Positions 9,806-19,495 of a stretch of 64,000 nt of DNA are shown piece by piece. Origin of the DNA: Picocystis sp. L7 (lineage: Eukaryota; Chlorophyta; Picocystophyceae; Picocystales; Picocystaceae); contig QXJR01000009.1 in assembly GCA_020975725.1 (NCBI GenBank), forward strand, positions 62,001-126,000. The letters run 5' to 3'. Both the position numbers and the translations under genes were made by a program. The notes under the pieces are model-generated. The model saw only the letters and a program-made list of their open reading frames with translations, ran no database searches and had not been told where the DNA came from. Every line of letters starts with the position of its first letter. Position 1 is the stretch's first letter.

Positions 9806-12130
9806 TTAAAGCCCAAAATTCGTCACCTCTTCTGCCGAACGAACTTCCCCATGCTCTTCGAGGTATTCAAAGAGGGAGGCCAAGAAGGGATTGCTGGAGG
9901 CTGTGTCCGAGTCCCCCACGATGGTGCAGTGCCTCCGTGCTCTAGTTATTGCTACGTTCATCCTGCGTTTGTCCGAAAGAAAGCCAACTTCACCTTTTTC
10001 GTTGCTCCTGACAAGGGAAATCACAACAGCCTCCTTTTCCCTTCCTTGAAAGCCATCCACGGTCGAGATCTCCAAGCCATCCCACTCAACTGGGCGCAAC
10101 GTTCGCAGAAGGCTTACCTGAGCTCGATACGGAGTGATCACACCGATGTCAGAGGGTATGAGACCACGACTGAGCAGGTCGCGAATGATGATTTGAACCA
10201 GTTCGGCTTCGCCCTCGTTGTACTTGCTGTCATGATCTTCCTCACAAGATTCTAGAATGTCGCATCCAGCAGTATCAATGGTCTGCAAGACAGGGAACAC
10301 GGTATCCTTTCCTGGGGTCCTGGCCTCAACCAGCTGCCCTAATGTGTGCTCCGCTACGCTACTGTGCGCTTGAATCTGGCCATGATACATTGCTTGGCTG
10401 GACCATTCCATGATTTTGGAATTCATCCTGTACTGCACGTTGAGCATCGAGGAACAGCTTGCTCCATACAACTCATGGAGTCGCTCGAATAGGGTGGTAC
10501 CAAACCCTTGTTCTTCTGCACGTTTGCTGAGGATGGTGGGGGGGAGCTGCAAGTGATCTCCCGCAAGCACGACTTTGGCAGCCTTGAGTATGCCTCCCCA
10601 ACAGGCGACTTCCAACGCTTGTGCAGCCTCATCGATGACAATCACGTCGAATACCTGGCTGCGAAGGTGACGGGATTGACAATTGGTAAGGGTGGAGCAG
10701 ACAACATTGGACCGTCGCATCACCTCCGATATGGCTGCGATCTGCCTTTGCCTCTCTTCCTTCCTCAGTCTCTTGAGTTCCTCCCGTATCTCCCTCTTCT
10801 CTGCCTTTTGGAACCTCTTGAGCTTCAGCAGTTGCGAAGTGAGAGCTTTCATCTCGGACCGGCAGTCCTTCGCGAGAGCTGAACTGTCGCTGGCCAGCAC
10901 TCTTGCGTCAAGGCACGTGTCCAGCACACTAGGTAGCAATCGCGCGGGATGTCCCACACGCAGCACCTTCAGCTTCTTGCTTGCCCCAACCAGCCTCTCC
11001 ACCACGTTGTCCACTGCGATGTTAGAAGCAGCTGTCGCGAGGACCCTTTTCCCCCTCTTGACTTCCTGGAAGATGTACTCCACCACCGTGGTGGTTTTCC
11101 CCGTCCCAGGCGGTCCATGGATGAGGAACAGTTCCCGCGCCCTGAGTGCCTCTCCGATCGCCCGCTTCTGCGAGGCATCCAATTCGGGATTGTTGGGCTT
11201 CCAGGTCACGTCCTCAACCTCTCGTTGCGGGCGACGCTTCCCGAACAACACGGGCACTAGCCCACTCCCAGGGCATGAATCCCCTCCCTTTCCATTGCCC
11301 GTGCAAGGATGAGCGCATCGACGCAGCTGCTGGAGATTTTCAAGCAACCTGTTGTAGGTAACTTGATTTGCAAGCTTCTCTATCCTCAAGGAAGCTCCGT
11401 CCACGATTCCTTCCTCGGGGACATCGTCCATGGCAAGGACGATGTGCTTCTCGCCCAATCGGTACACCACTCCTTTGGCGAGAATCGTTTCGCCTTCGTC
11501 TTGATCCTTGCGCACGGCTGCTTCATCGTGTGGGGTCATTTGGTGCTCCGGCAAGGGCTTCCCATCCTTACGCCCTAGCACGAGGAGGACTTTTCCCAGC
11601 CAGCCACGTTCCACGCTCACGCAGTGCATTTTTCCCATGGCTCTTCCCGTGGCTTGGGATCTTTCGTTTCCCCTCCTCTTGTGAGCTTCCATGGCTTCTT
11701 CCTCTTCGGCCATCCTCTCCATCTCCACCATCTCTTCCTGTCGGATCACGAAGCCTTCAAGGTCCTCTTCTGGAGGCGATGGTTTGCCTGGTTTCTTGCC
11801 TTTGCTTTCCTGCATTGGGTGTGTTGCTGGGTGTGGTTCAAGATCCAAGTCCAATCCATCCTTGGCCCATCGCACCACCGTGGCGTCGTCCACCGAAGAC
11901 CCGGGCGGCGGAGGCGCGGGTGTCGGGGCGTGTGCTGGCGGAGGGACGGGTGTGGAGGTCGGGGCGGGTCGCGTGACGGTGATGCGCCTGGGTTCGCTGG
12001 GATCCTCCCCACCCGCACTGGCGTGGTGCCAGCCTCGTTTCTCCGCCGCCTCGTGGATCCAAGCGCGCTGACGTGCAGACAGAGCAGACGGGAACGTGTA
12101 CGAAACCATCGATTCCGATCCGAAGCCCAT
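9806..12130 (-). CDS. SF1B helicase of the UPF1/SMUBP2 (IGHMBP2) group with an N-terminal R3H domain
   Basis: 774 aa, predicted ATP-dependent DNA/RNA helicase. Motifs in order: Walker A GPPGTGKTT at residues 339-347, TAASNIAVDN just after it, motif II DEAA near 502, then motifs V and VI (STVDGFQGRE and NVAITRARR) near the C-terminus. These are diagnostic for UPF1-like SF1B enzymes, nearest in style to SMUBP2. Residues about 18-55 (ARQRAWIHEAAEKRGWHH..., then RRITVTR) look like an R3H nucleic-acid-binding domain; it lies before the helicase, whereas animal IGHMBP2 has R3H behind it. I chose the ATG at 12130 because it starts just before R3H; the frame upstream is promoter-like. One exon. Helicase call firm, substrate unknown. 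Confidence 0.88.
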   Translation of the reverse strand: MGFGSESMVSYTFPSALSARQRAWIHEAAEKRGWHHASAGGEDPSEPRRITVTRPAPTSTPVPPPAHAPTPAPPPPGSSVDDATVVRWAKDGLDLDLEPHPATHPMQESKGKKPGKPSPPEEDLEGFVIRQEEMVEMERMAEEEEAMEAHKRRGNERSQATGRAMGKMHCVSVERGWLGKVLLVLGRKDGKPLPEHQMTPHDEAAVRKDQDEGETILAKGVVYRLGEKHIVLAMDDVPEEGIVDGASLRIEKLANQVTYNRLLENLQQLRRCAHPCTGNGKGGDSCPGSGLVPVLFGKRRPQREVEDVTWKPNNPELDASQKRAIGEALRARELFLIHGPPGTGKTTTVVEYIFQEVKRGKRVLATAASNIAVDNVVERLVGASKKLKVLRVGHPARLLPSVLDTCLDARVLASDSSALAKDCRSEMKALTSQLLKLKRFQKAEKREIREELKRLRKEERQRQIAAISEVMRRSNVVCSTLTNCQSRHLRSQVFDVIVIDEAAQALEVACWGGILKAAKVVLAGDHLQLPPTILSKRAEEQGFGTTLFERLHELYGASCSSMLNVQYRMNSKIMEWSSQAMYHGQIQAHSSVAEHTLGQLVEARTPGKDTVFPVLQTIDTAGCDILESCEEDHDSKYNEGEAELVQIIIRDLLSRGLIPSDIGVITPYRAQVSLLRTLRPVEWDGLEISTVDGFQGREKEAVVISLVRSNEKGEVGFLSDKRRMNVAITRARRHCTIVGDSDTASSNPFLASLFEYLEEHGEVRSAEEVTNFGL

Positions 12131-12872
12131 CCTGTCCGATGCGACCTGATGCTGGCGTCGCGGTCTCCAGCAACACCCACGCCACCCGACACCCAACCAG
12201 GAATGGGAGATGCACGGTGGATGCTGGGCATGCAACCATCCATCCCCAGGTTTCTTGCATGTGCATCGAGCCAACGGGAGAGCTTCCACCGAATGGAAAG
12301 GAAGGGACGATCGGGATGACAACAGGGAGAGGAAAGGAAACGTGCAAAGACCCCTTGCATGTAGGAAAGGCTTAAATGGGATGCGGATCCCTAAAACCAC
12401 AACGGAGACCCCCCCACGCACACGCACAACAGGCAGAGCCTCTGGGAAGGAAGGAAGGAAGATCCCCATACAAAGGAAACGTGCACGAAACTACAGTGGG
12501 GGGAGTCAAGATGCCTTGTTATCCGCCAACTCCTTCATCTCACGTTACATGCAGGATCGCAAAACCCATGTTTGACTATGGCAAAAGAGAGTACACTCAG
12601 GAGCAAGGGCTGCAAACCTTGCCCGTCTTGCATTTCGCCTACGACACGGAGGATAATCTCCTGCCCAAGGAGAATCTCTGCAAAGTTGAACCAGCAATTG
12701 CGGCCTGCAGACTCACGCACCTGATAGGGCAAGACGCAAACACAACAACATGCAGAAAGACACAACATCACAACAGAAGAACAAAATGCACCACAGGCAC
12801 TAGGCAATGTGGACCTGGATCGCCCAGATTGGCGTCTATCTCGGTCTTTGGCGGTTGGCCAGATGGACCCCA
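12131..12872. other. Promoter of the helicase gene and 3' end of the kinase gene
   Basis: Tandem intergenic gap on the minus strand. The part next to the helicase start (12.1-12.4 kb) is GC-rich and promoter-like; the part next to 12873 is AT-richer. No coding or RNA feature. Confidence 0.45.
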
Positions 12873-14615
12873 TTAGTCCAGAATAGTTGCTTCATAACCC
12901 TGTTTTTCAACCAGATCATCCAGATATTCAAGAATGCTGTTTCGCCGCTGAAGGAGTGCTCGCATCTCTGACTCTGATAGGTATCCAGAAAAGGTCTTGG
13001 CAATTGCATGAGCATCCAGAAACCGAAGCTTCAGATAGGTACTACTAGCCACTTGCCGCACGGGGCCGGTCTGGAAGGCGTTTTCGTGGGTCATGGAGAC
13101 AAACGCATCCTTGCGAAACCCAGCAGCATGGTCGATAAGCACAGGACAAAGCTTTCCCCGCCCTGTACCCAGAGCCCCATCCCGGTGTCCCTTCACCCAG
13201 TGCTCTGCCAACAGGAAGTGACCGTGGTGCCTGTCCGAGTTCTGGAGAAGCACATCCAGAATTCGAGTATCGCTCAGCAGCTTTTCTTGGCTCACCCCCC
13301 ATTGAAGGGTAGGCACTGTTCGCAAAGGTCGGGCATTTTTGCAGAAAAAGAGGAATGCACCTTCTTCGAAGTAGCGATTTGCTATGTCTAGACCCCCGGT
13401 GCGATACGCCACCGGAGGCACGTAGTCCATCCCAAGCAACTTGTTCAACTCGTAAGCTACCCATTCTACAGGAGCCCGGTGCCAGCCCTTGGCATCTCCC
13501 TCGACCCTCGGCTTGAAGAGAGTCTGCACCCTTCGGCCCGTCTTTCTGCATTCAACTTCGACCAAGAACGACTCATGTCCATAAGCGCTTTCGTGGAGAT
13601 CATTGGGTCGAGAAGATACTATCCTTCCAGTCAGAAGCACATCGTGAAGCTCCCTATGGGCCTTCTCCCAAGTAGGGCTGCCTCTTCTGGCATCGCACAC
13701 TTTCTTCTGGGCAAACTTACTGGCTCGCTCGGCCATGGCCTGCGAGGCCAGAGCGATTGCCCCATCCAAGCTCACCGAATTCGCGTTGGCCGAGGGTAGT
13801 CCTGCACAGCGAACTGCAACCTTCATACCAAGGATAGCAGACATGTTCTCCATGTCCTTCTTCACATGCGTACGGGTGCAGCACAAGACCCCCGGATGCT
13901 GGACTAGGCACTCGGTAGAGGAAGGTTCATCGACAGCCCCCGGTCCGATCTCCACCAACTCAAAGTCTGATTTTGCTTCCAAGGTGTCGTCCGAGGAAGA
14001 GGACACGGACGCCAGCTTTCCTTCAAGAATGAGCTCCCTGCTATCAAGCGGGCTGTGATCGACGCTTTTGCCGTCCAGCACCTCCGTGGCTTGCTGTAGT
14101 TCTGCCACCAACTCCTTGGTTTGTGCCCTGAGCTCCTGATCCTTCTGCTCCAACAAGGTTATGGTGCGTAGTACGGATCGAAGCTTCGATTCGAGCATTG
14201 TGACCTTCTTCAGCACCATTTTCGCATTTTCTGTTTCTAGCAATGCATCATCAACGTCGTTTGGACCCAGTACGCTTGCTAGGCTCTGGCCGGATGACTC
14301 CTCTTGATCGATCCTATGGCTCTGTTTCAGTGAATGCGGGACTCCTGCCTGTGAAGTAGGCGACGCCCCCCCAGGTGCATGTTGGTTGAACGCTTTCCGG
14401 ACGTAGTGCAACGGTCCTGGATTCGACTTTGCTGCATCGCCTTGATTTCCAGCTTTGGAAGCCATTGGTCTGCCGTCCCTATGCCCCTGCCATGGCTTCT
14501 GTGTCGGTTTGGATTGTATCCGGTGGACCCTCGAAACTCCCGTGAGGCGAGATCGTTGGCGCTGTCGCACGGCGTCGCATCTGGAAGTGGCCAGCGCGTC
14601 CATTTTTCGTTCCAT
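12873..14615 (-). CDS. PI3/4-kinase-fold protein with N-terminal coiled coil
   Basis: About 580 aa from the ATG at 14615; MDALATS or MASKAGN (14465) are possible later starts. The C-terminal third has the features of the PI3/4-kinase-like, FAM20-like superfamily: LFKP with the likely nucleotide-binding Lys at residue 368, a VPPVAYR segment, the catalytic loop N-S-D-R-H with Asp at 461, and LIDH as the metal-binding motif. The central part has an Asp/Ser-rich stretch and a segment with Ala-rich helices; residues about 125-180 are heptad-like and should form a coiled coil. Whether it phosphorylates lipid, protein or nothing cannot be told. One exon. The combination of coiled coil and this kinase fold is not one I recognise. 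Confidence 0.7.
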   Translation of the reverse strand: MERKMDALATSRCDAVRQRQRSRLTGVSRVHRIQSKPTQKPWQGHRDGRPMASKAGNQGDAAKSNPGPLHYVRKAFNQHAPGGASPTSQAGVPHSLKQSHRIDQEESSGQSLASVLGPNDVDDALLETENAKMVLKKVTMLESKLRSVLRTITLLEQKDQELRAQTKELVAELQQATEVLDGKSVDHSPLDSRELILEGKLASVSSSSDDTLEAKSDFELVEIGPGAVDEPSSTECLVQHPGVLCCTRTHVKKDMENMSAILGMKVAVRCAGLPSANANSVSLDGAIALASQAMAERASKFAQKKVCDARRGSPTWEKAHRELHDVLLTGRIVSSRPNDLHESAYGHESFLVEVECRKTGRRVQTLFKPRVEGDAKGWHRAPVEWVAYELNKLLGMDYVPPVAYRTGGLDIANRYFEEGAFLFFCKNARPLRTVPTLQWGVSQEKLLSDTRILDVLLQNSDRHHGHFLLAEHWVKGHRDGALGTGRGKLCPVLIDHAAGFRKDAFVSMTHENAFQTGPVRQVASSTYLKLRFLDAHAIAKTFSGYLSESEMRALLQRRNSILEYLDDLVEKQGYEATILD

Positions 14616-14783
14616 GTCCACCGTCCTGGACACCGACGCGTTCGTACTCCTTCCCTTTCGCTTCGGAAGGAGCGTCCGTTGCGCCTGTCACTCGGATCGA
14701 CGGATTCGTCTTCTTTCCTACCTCTTGCGTACCGACTTTCTCTCCTGTCGGGTCGCGTTCTCCCCTTCTGTCTTTCCCTGGGT

Positions 14784-15128
14784 TCAAGTGGACCTCTTTC
14801 TGATCTCTTCCACGTCCAGCACGAAGGTCTCGCGTGCGTGTGCGCTTCGAAACGCCCAGCGAATGGCCGACGTGCGCCCAAACCACGTGTCGACGTCGCA
14901 GTGGGCCGTTTCGTTGACGAATTGGAAGCACATGCACCCCAGCACCAGACACACCCCCTTTCGAAGGGTACCCGAGGGAGGTGCAGGAGCAACGGAATGG
15001 CAGTTGCACCCAGGGTGTGGGGACGGCGGCTGATCCTCGTCGGGGGAAGGGTACGAATAGGGATACGAAACCCCACGGTACTGGAAAAGGGTCTCGGACT
15101 GCTCGATAGGCGACGAGGAGGCCCCCAT
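14784..15128 (-). CDS. Small Cys-containing hypothetical protein starting at the edge of a repeat
   Basis: 114 aa. The ATG (15128-15126) sits exactly on the border of the 975-bp dispersed repeat; the frame is also open into the repeat but diverges there. The protein starts MGASSSP, which could be N-myristoylated (Gly2), contains a Tyr-Pro-rich QYRGVSYPYSYPSP segment, the Cys cluster CNCH, and a hydrophobic stretch around CLVLGCMCFQF. QYRGVSYP resembles the start of the cyanobacterial DUF4278 fold, but the resemblance is short. It is tandem with the kinase gene (168 bp gap), so it might also be an upstream exon or leader of that gene. Confidence 0.4.
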   Translation of the reverse strand: MGASSSPIEQSETLFQYRGVSYPYSYPSPDEDQPPSPHPGCNCHSVAPAPPSGTLRKGVCLVLGCMCFQFVNETAHCDVDTWFGRTSAIRWAFRSAHARETFVLDVEEIRKRST

Positions 15129-16102
15129 TCGGACAACGGAAGCACAAGCGTGTGAACCAAAAAGGTTGCGATAAACCCGACACAAGACCGCTTCCAATCG
15201 AGGATTCCTCGAAAGTGCTCGAAGAACCACCCGTGGGCCACACGATGCACCGACGTGACCATCACGATCCCCAAGCAAGGGCTGTCTCGAGACACGCACG
15301 AGGAAAGAGGGGGTGCGACCAAAGCGACCTTGGCATTCACCCCGCAACCTCACAAGGGGAGCCCAAGGTCGAGAGGGAGGGTCTCCCCATCGCGATCGCC
15401 TACCCTTTCGCCCGTTGCAGCTTGCCTTCCTCCCACGCCCCACTTTGCCGGGCCGGTTCTAGCGTTGGATCCGCGATGCCCCACCGTTACGAGCGGCACC
15501 GCCACGTCCTATCGCACGCGGAAGGGCACCACGCCACCGTTTATGTCTCCTCTTCGATGGGGCGCGTGGACGAGGCCGGGTCCACCCTTGCGCATGGAAA
15601 TGCCAAAGACGCGACAAGGAAAAACAAGAGCATCGTGGGGGTTCATCGACACCACGATGGTGGGGCGAAAGGTGTAGCGCTCTACCTGTCCGAGGTGGCA
15701 AAGGGGCTCTCGAAGTTTTTGTCGGGACGTCGGGCCCAAGAATGGTCGTGCATCGTGAAGGAGAGTCGAACCAGGGATGCAAGGTCGCACTCGTGTAGGG
15801 TCGCCCTTTTCGCGGTTCGGAGAGCCTAAGCACGCGATACGTCAACGACGCCACCAACGCCCTCGTGGAGGATCGGCTCGGCTCCGCCCCGCTAACGAGG
15901 CCCGAGGGTCCGTGAAAAGTAGAAGCCGTAGAGTCATGCTCTTTATCTCCCGCAAGGGGATGGAACGTGGACAGAGAGAAGCGACGGCCACGGGACACGA
16001 ATTCCAAGGAAAAAGGCCACAACACAGGCCCCCTTCCTAGCGCAAAAGGCTTTGGTGCCGAGTTGAATGGCTCACGGCACACACCGCACACCATGTCACA
16101 TG
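15128..16102 (+). repeat. 975-bp dispersed repeat, copy A
   Basis: Matches the reverse complement of 41700-42674 over the same length with roughly 97-98% identity and no indel that I can find. The ends are sharp: outside them all similarity stops. No terminal inverted repeat, TG...CA ends or target-site duplication is obvious. Several frames are open in both copies, the longest about 225-243 codons (15152-15829 here), but the differences between copies change amino acids freely, so no frame looks selected. Could be a non-autonomous mobile element or part of a larger family; nature unknown. Confidence 0.85.
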
Positions 16103-16826
16103 GAGCAAGATAAGACGCCCAAACCGTTATCATCCTTCGCCTTGTCGGGAGACGCATGCGAAGATAACATTGTGATAGAGGAAAGGAAATGCGAGCATTC
16201 TCGCGTCAAGGAAGACTTGCAATCTACAAGAATATGTAGGAGAGAGACGAGAAGAACACCTCTAAAGGTCTCATAAGAGTTAATGTGAAAGCCTACTAGA
16301 CGGCATCCAAAGATACTAGAGCAAGGAGAGCGGAATCCAAAGAGCATTACATAACCATCATTTGCACCCCTGTCCAGCGTAGCCACCACTTGTCCCGTCC
16401 GTAGAATGACCAACCCCGGCCCAGACGTGACCTTCCAATGGGGTGCTCCAAGACATAAACCTGATCCCGAGGTAACCTTTCATGCGAAGTCGATGAAAAG
16501 GAAGGACTTGTCAAGGCACATATCACCTTGCAGTGCATGGTACGGACCCGAGTTCCTACAATGGCAGTGTTCGTCCACACCCCCACGGCTGATGGAAATC
16601 AACATCCAAGTACGGCAGAAATGCACATGGTACAGCATTTGGAGGATACCGGAATTCGTCCGCCGTAACCATACAAAGATGTACTGGATGTGTCGGAAAA
16701 CTCACCTTGGTAACAATAAGACAAGGAGCACAGTACCCTCCTAGCCATCCACCTCCAACGAGCCAAGCCAGCGGCACTCTGTGAGTGCCGTCACAAACAG
16801 CTCCATCTGAGTGGAATCCTTGCTCA
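16103..16826. other. 3' region of the AP2 gene beside repeat copy A
   Basis: AT-richer sequence without a supported frame. It probably holds the 3' UTR of the AP2 gene. Nothing else recognised. Confidence 0.45.
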
Positions 16827-17957
16827 TCACCCGTCGTTCTGCAACTTTGTAGCCAAAGGGGAGTCTTCTTTCGCTTCCAAGTTCACCTCCTGCTTCACAC
16901 AGACTGTGGCATAATCGGCAAGGGGAAAGTTGGTGATGGCCTCCATGCCTTTGCACTTGATCATCTCAATGTCATAGGCGCGGGCAGCTTCCTCCTCTGA
17001 CCTGAACACTCCTAGGTAGCGGCAGCTCGTTCTGGAAAAGTGCCCGAGCCTCGCTTCCCAGCGTCCAGAGGATGCATTTTTTGTAACCCCACGGTACCTG
17101 GAGGAACCCCTTGTCCAGCAGCTGCTCTGCCTTCGTATGTACCCTACGAGCTCCTTCTTGTCCAGGGCCATCATGTACTGGACTTCGTCCTCGTACTGGG
17201 CTGGATCGAAGTTCGTGGCAGCGTCTGCACCGCGTAGGGTGAGCACTGCTTTATCATAGGCCTGGGCTGCCTTTTTCGCCGAGTCGAACCCCCCCAAATA
17301 CATGTGTTTACCGCTCCACAGGTGGGCCTCCCATCTGCCCGTCCCCTTGTGGCGCGTGACCCCACGGTAGGCAGGTACGTCTCGTGTGCACTGGCTATCC
17401 TCCTTGTTCCGTACCAGAGGATCTGTCTTCTTTTTCTTCCCTACTTTGGCCCTTCCCTCAGCCACAGGCTCAAAGCGACGCTTCACACACTTGAATGGTA
17501 AATGATGTTGAGGCAGGTCCTGAGGCGGTGGATTGCCAGCACTTTGGGAAATCCCGCTCCTCTCGCCTGCCGACAAGAGCGTCTGCACAACGGTGCCATT
17601 GCCGCCGGCCGGACCCACCCTGATGGTCGCGTTGCTTGCTTCTTGCATTTTGGAGCAGTAGAGGGCTTGCATGTGCATCATGGGATGCTGCAGTAGCGCT
17701 GCTCCATGAATGGAAACGGTTTGCATACCGTCCCATGAGCAACGGGCAATCGGATTCGGAATTGGAGTTGTTTTGGACGTCGTTCCCAAGTTGGCAGCCT
17801 CCTCCACGCACGCTTCTGGGAGAGCATCTTTCCTTTTCGGAGCGGGACTGGAACTTCCGGCATAGGCAGCGAAGGCACTTTTGCCTTTTCCGTTTCCATG
17901 GACGAGTGTACCCGTGGTGTTATCTGTCCGTTGCGCAGCATCGTTGCGCAGAGTCAT
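16827..17957 (-). CDS. Double-AP2/ERF domain transcription factor
   Basis: 376 aa, one exon, ATG start at 17957. Two AP2 DNA-binding domains: residues about 196-255 and 291-352. Both carry the YRGVT opening, the WEAxL strand, YLGxF and the AARAYD/AAQAYD helix motif, and end with TNF. The linker is about 35 residues. Two tandem AP2 domains define the AP2/AIL/WRI1-like group of plants and algae, which regulate development or lipid metabolism in land plants; the role in this alga is unknown. The N-terminal 190 residues are low-complexity with scattered Gly, Ser, Pro and Met, as usual for activation regions; a basic KKKK cluster before domain 1 may be the nuclear signal. Confidence 0.92.
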   Translation of the reverse strand: MTLRNDAAQRTDNTTGTLVHGNGKGKSAFAAYAGSSSPAPKRKDALPEACVEEAANLGTTSKTTPIPNPIARCSWDGMQTVSIHGAALLQHPMMHMQALYCSKMQEASNATIRVGPAGGNGTVVQTLLSAGERSGISQSAGNPPPQDLPQHHLPFKCVKRRFEPVAEGRAKVGKKKKTDPLVRNKEDSQCTRDVPAYRGVTRHKGTGRWEAHLWSGKHMYLGGFDSAKKAAQAYDKAVLTLRGADAATNFDPAQYEDEVQYMMALDKKELVGYIRRQSSCWTRGSSRYRGVTKNASSGRWEARLGHFSRTSCRYLGVFRSEEEAARAYDIEMIKCKGMEAITNFPLADYATVCVKQEVNLEAKEDSPLATKLQNDG

Positions 17958-18590
17958 CCTCTGGCTTTCGTCGGGTGGTCGTTCCGAACGCCCTCTACTG
18001 CTTCAAGTCCTATTGGGGCACCGTGGTTCGTCCTCGGTTGGGGACCGCTACGTTTCACGCGTGATATCGCGTTTCCCTCCACGGTGAGACGACGGATGCC
18101 CCTGTTCCTCCTGGTTCGCGTCGTCCTTCGCTACGTGTGCAGCAAGGAGCAATGGCGGGTGTGACATGCAGATTTCCATTCACGTTCGACGTGGATCGAG
18201 GTTGGTCGAAGGACCCCTCCCTTTCGGGCTTCCGATCAGGACGAGCACGAAAGGGCAGGAATCCCGGGTTCATCCTCCCTTGACCAACGTGAATCGACGG
18301 CGGACACCCGCGTAGAACGGACGAACCCGGAACCTCTGCGCCGATGGGAAGGAGGACGGGGTCGAAGAGGAAGACGGATTCGAAGGAGTGGGGTTCTCGA
18401 GGCCGTGAACCGCAGAGGATCGCCTCCTCCTCTCCTCCGGGGTGGACTCGATGCCACCTCGGATCGATCGAAGAAACCACGATTCTTCCCCCCGGGAGTG
18501 GGGTACGGGACTCTGCCCTGTTCTCCCTCGCCACTGGCCCGGATAAATGCGTACCCGCACCTTTTTCTTGGACGAGTCCGAACTACGTGT
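17958..18590. promoter_or_regulatory. Promoter region of the AP2 gene
   Basis: GC-rich, C/G-skewed leader without a credible frame, of the same character as the other promoter gaps. Elements such as GGTTCGTCC and GGGTTCATCC resemble weak copies of the recurrent GGTTCG motif. Confidence 0.4.
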
Positions 18591-19495
18591 CTAGGGAGTG
18601 GCGAGCGAACCCATCTCCCCCCGGGGATCCATCCTCCCAGACACGAACGCCCGAGTTGAGAACCCGTTGTGTCGGTCCATCTCGATGCCCCTTTCCTTTC
18701 CAACGAAAAAGGGGGGGGGAGGCTGGTTCACCCAGGAACAGGCGGGGTGCACAGGCCGAAGCAAAAGCAGGGAAAAAGGGCGAGAAGAGGACGGGTATGG
18801 GAACAGCAGCACAAACATGGATTTGGGGAAGGACAGGTCAAACCCAACCAACACCATGAGGAACAAGAGGGAAATCACCTCCTTGCCTCCATCGTGCTCT
18901 TGCTTGCTTCGAAAGGACATCCGATGCCACACAACGGCTGTAAACAACCCACAGATGACACTTGCGATGACTAACATCGATAGTACCACAGACAAAACCT
19001 GGTTGTTACCATTCAGCCAAGGGTGAAAGGACGTCAAGCAAGCCTCTTGGACCGCAAACACATCCATCGGATCGGGCAAGTTGGGATCGATGCTTCTACC
19101 CTCCACGCTTGCTGATGGAAACGGTGTGGAATACTGCCACGTCCTCACAAAGGCCCAGCCCGCTCTAGGACTGCCCCAAGATAAGCATGTAGGCAGGCAT
19201 GGACAGCTACTTGCCGTAGAGTCAGCACGCGGAGAACTGGCGTCAGAAGAAAATGTGAGGCCCGTGACCCTTACAAGCATTCAATAGGCGATCCAACGAG
19301 AGAATGATTGAAAACCCAAACCAAGCTTTGCCTTGTGCGCCCGCAAACCGTTGAGCATGCTTGTGCTGCCATCAAGGTCGCAACACCACTTGAAGCAACT
19401 CTGGACCATTCCCTCTTGGCACTTGAGTGACTTTGACTACCGATCAGTGGGGCTACATTTTTGCGTCGGCCTTTGTGCTCGGTAGGCGCTTCCAT
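18591..19495 (-). CDS. Possible membrane protein, spliced model 19495-19275 joined to 19209-18591
   Basis: Tentative. The frame 19280-18591 contains two strongly hydrophobic segments (around 19000-18940 and 18890-18840) separated by the charged loop WHRMSFRSKQEHDGGK, typical of a real membrane protein. A preceding frame from ATG 19495 ends at a GTAAGG donor; an acceptor at 19210 gives a 65-bp GT-AG intron with CTGAC 32 nt before the exon and keeps the frame, giving up to 279 aa. The last 60 or so codons are low-complexity and promoter-like, so the 3' end is probably wrong and another splice may exist. Family not recognised. Confidence 0.3.

Noticed and set aside
15152-15829. Open frame inside repeat copy A, also open in copy B
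   Set aside because: Differences between copies change residues as often as not; several frames are open at once, so openness reflects GC content.
15128-16102. Repeat as a solo LTR
   Set aside because: No TG...CA ends, no target-site duplication and no internal element seen in either copy; left as unclassified repeat.
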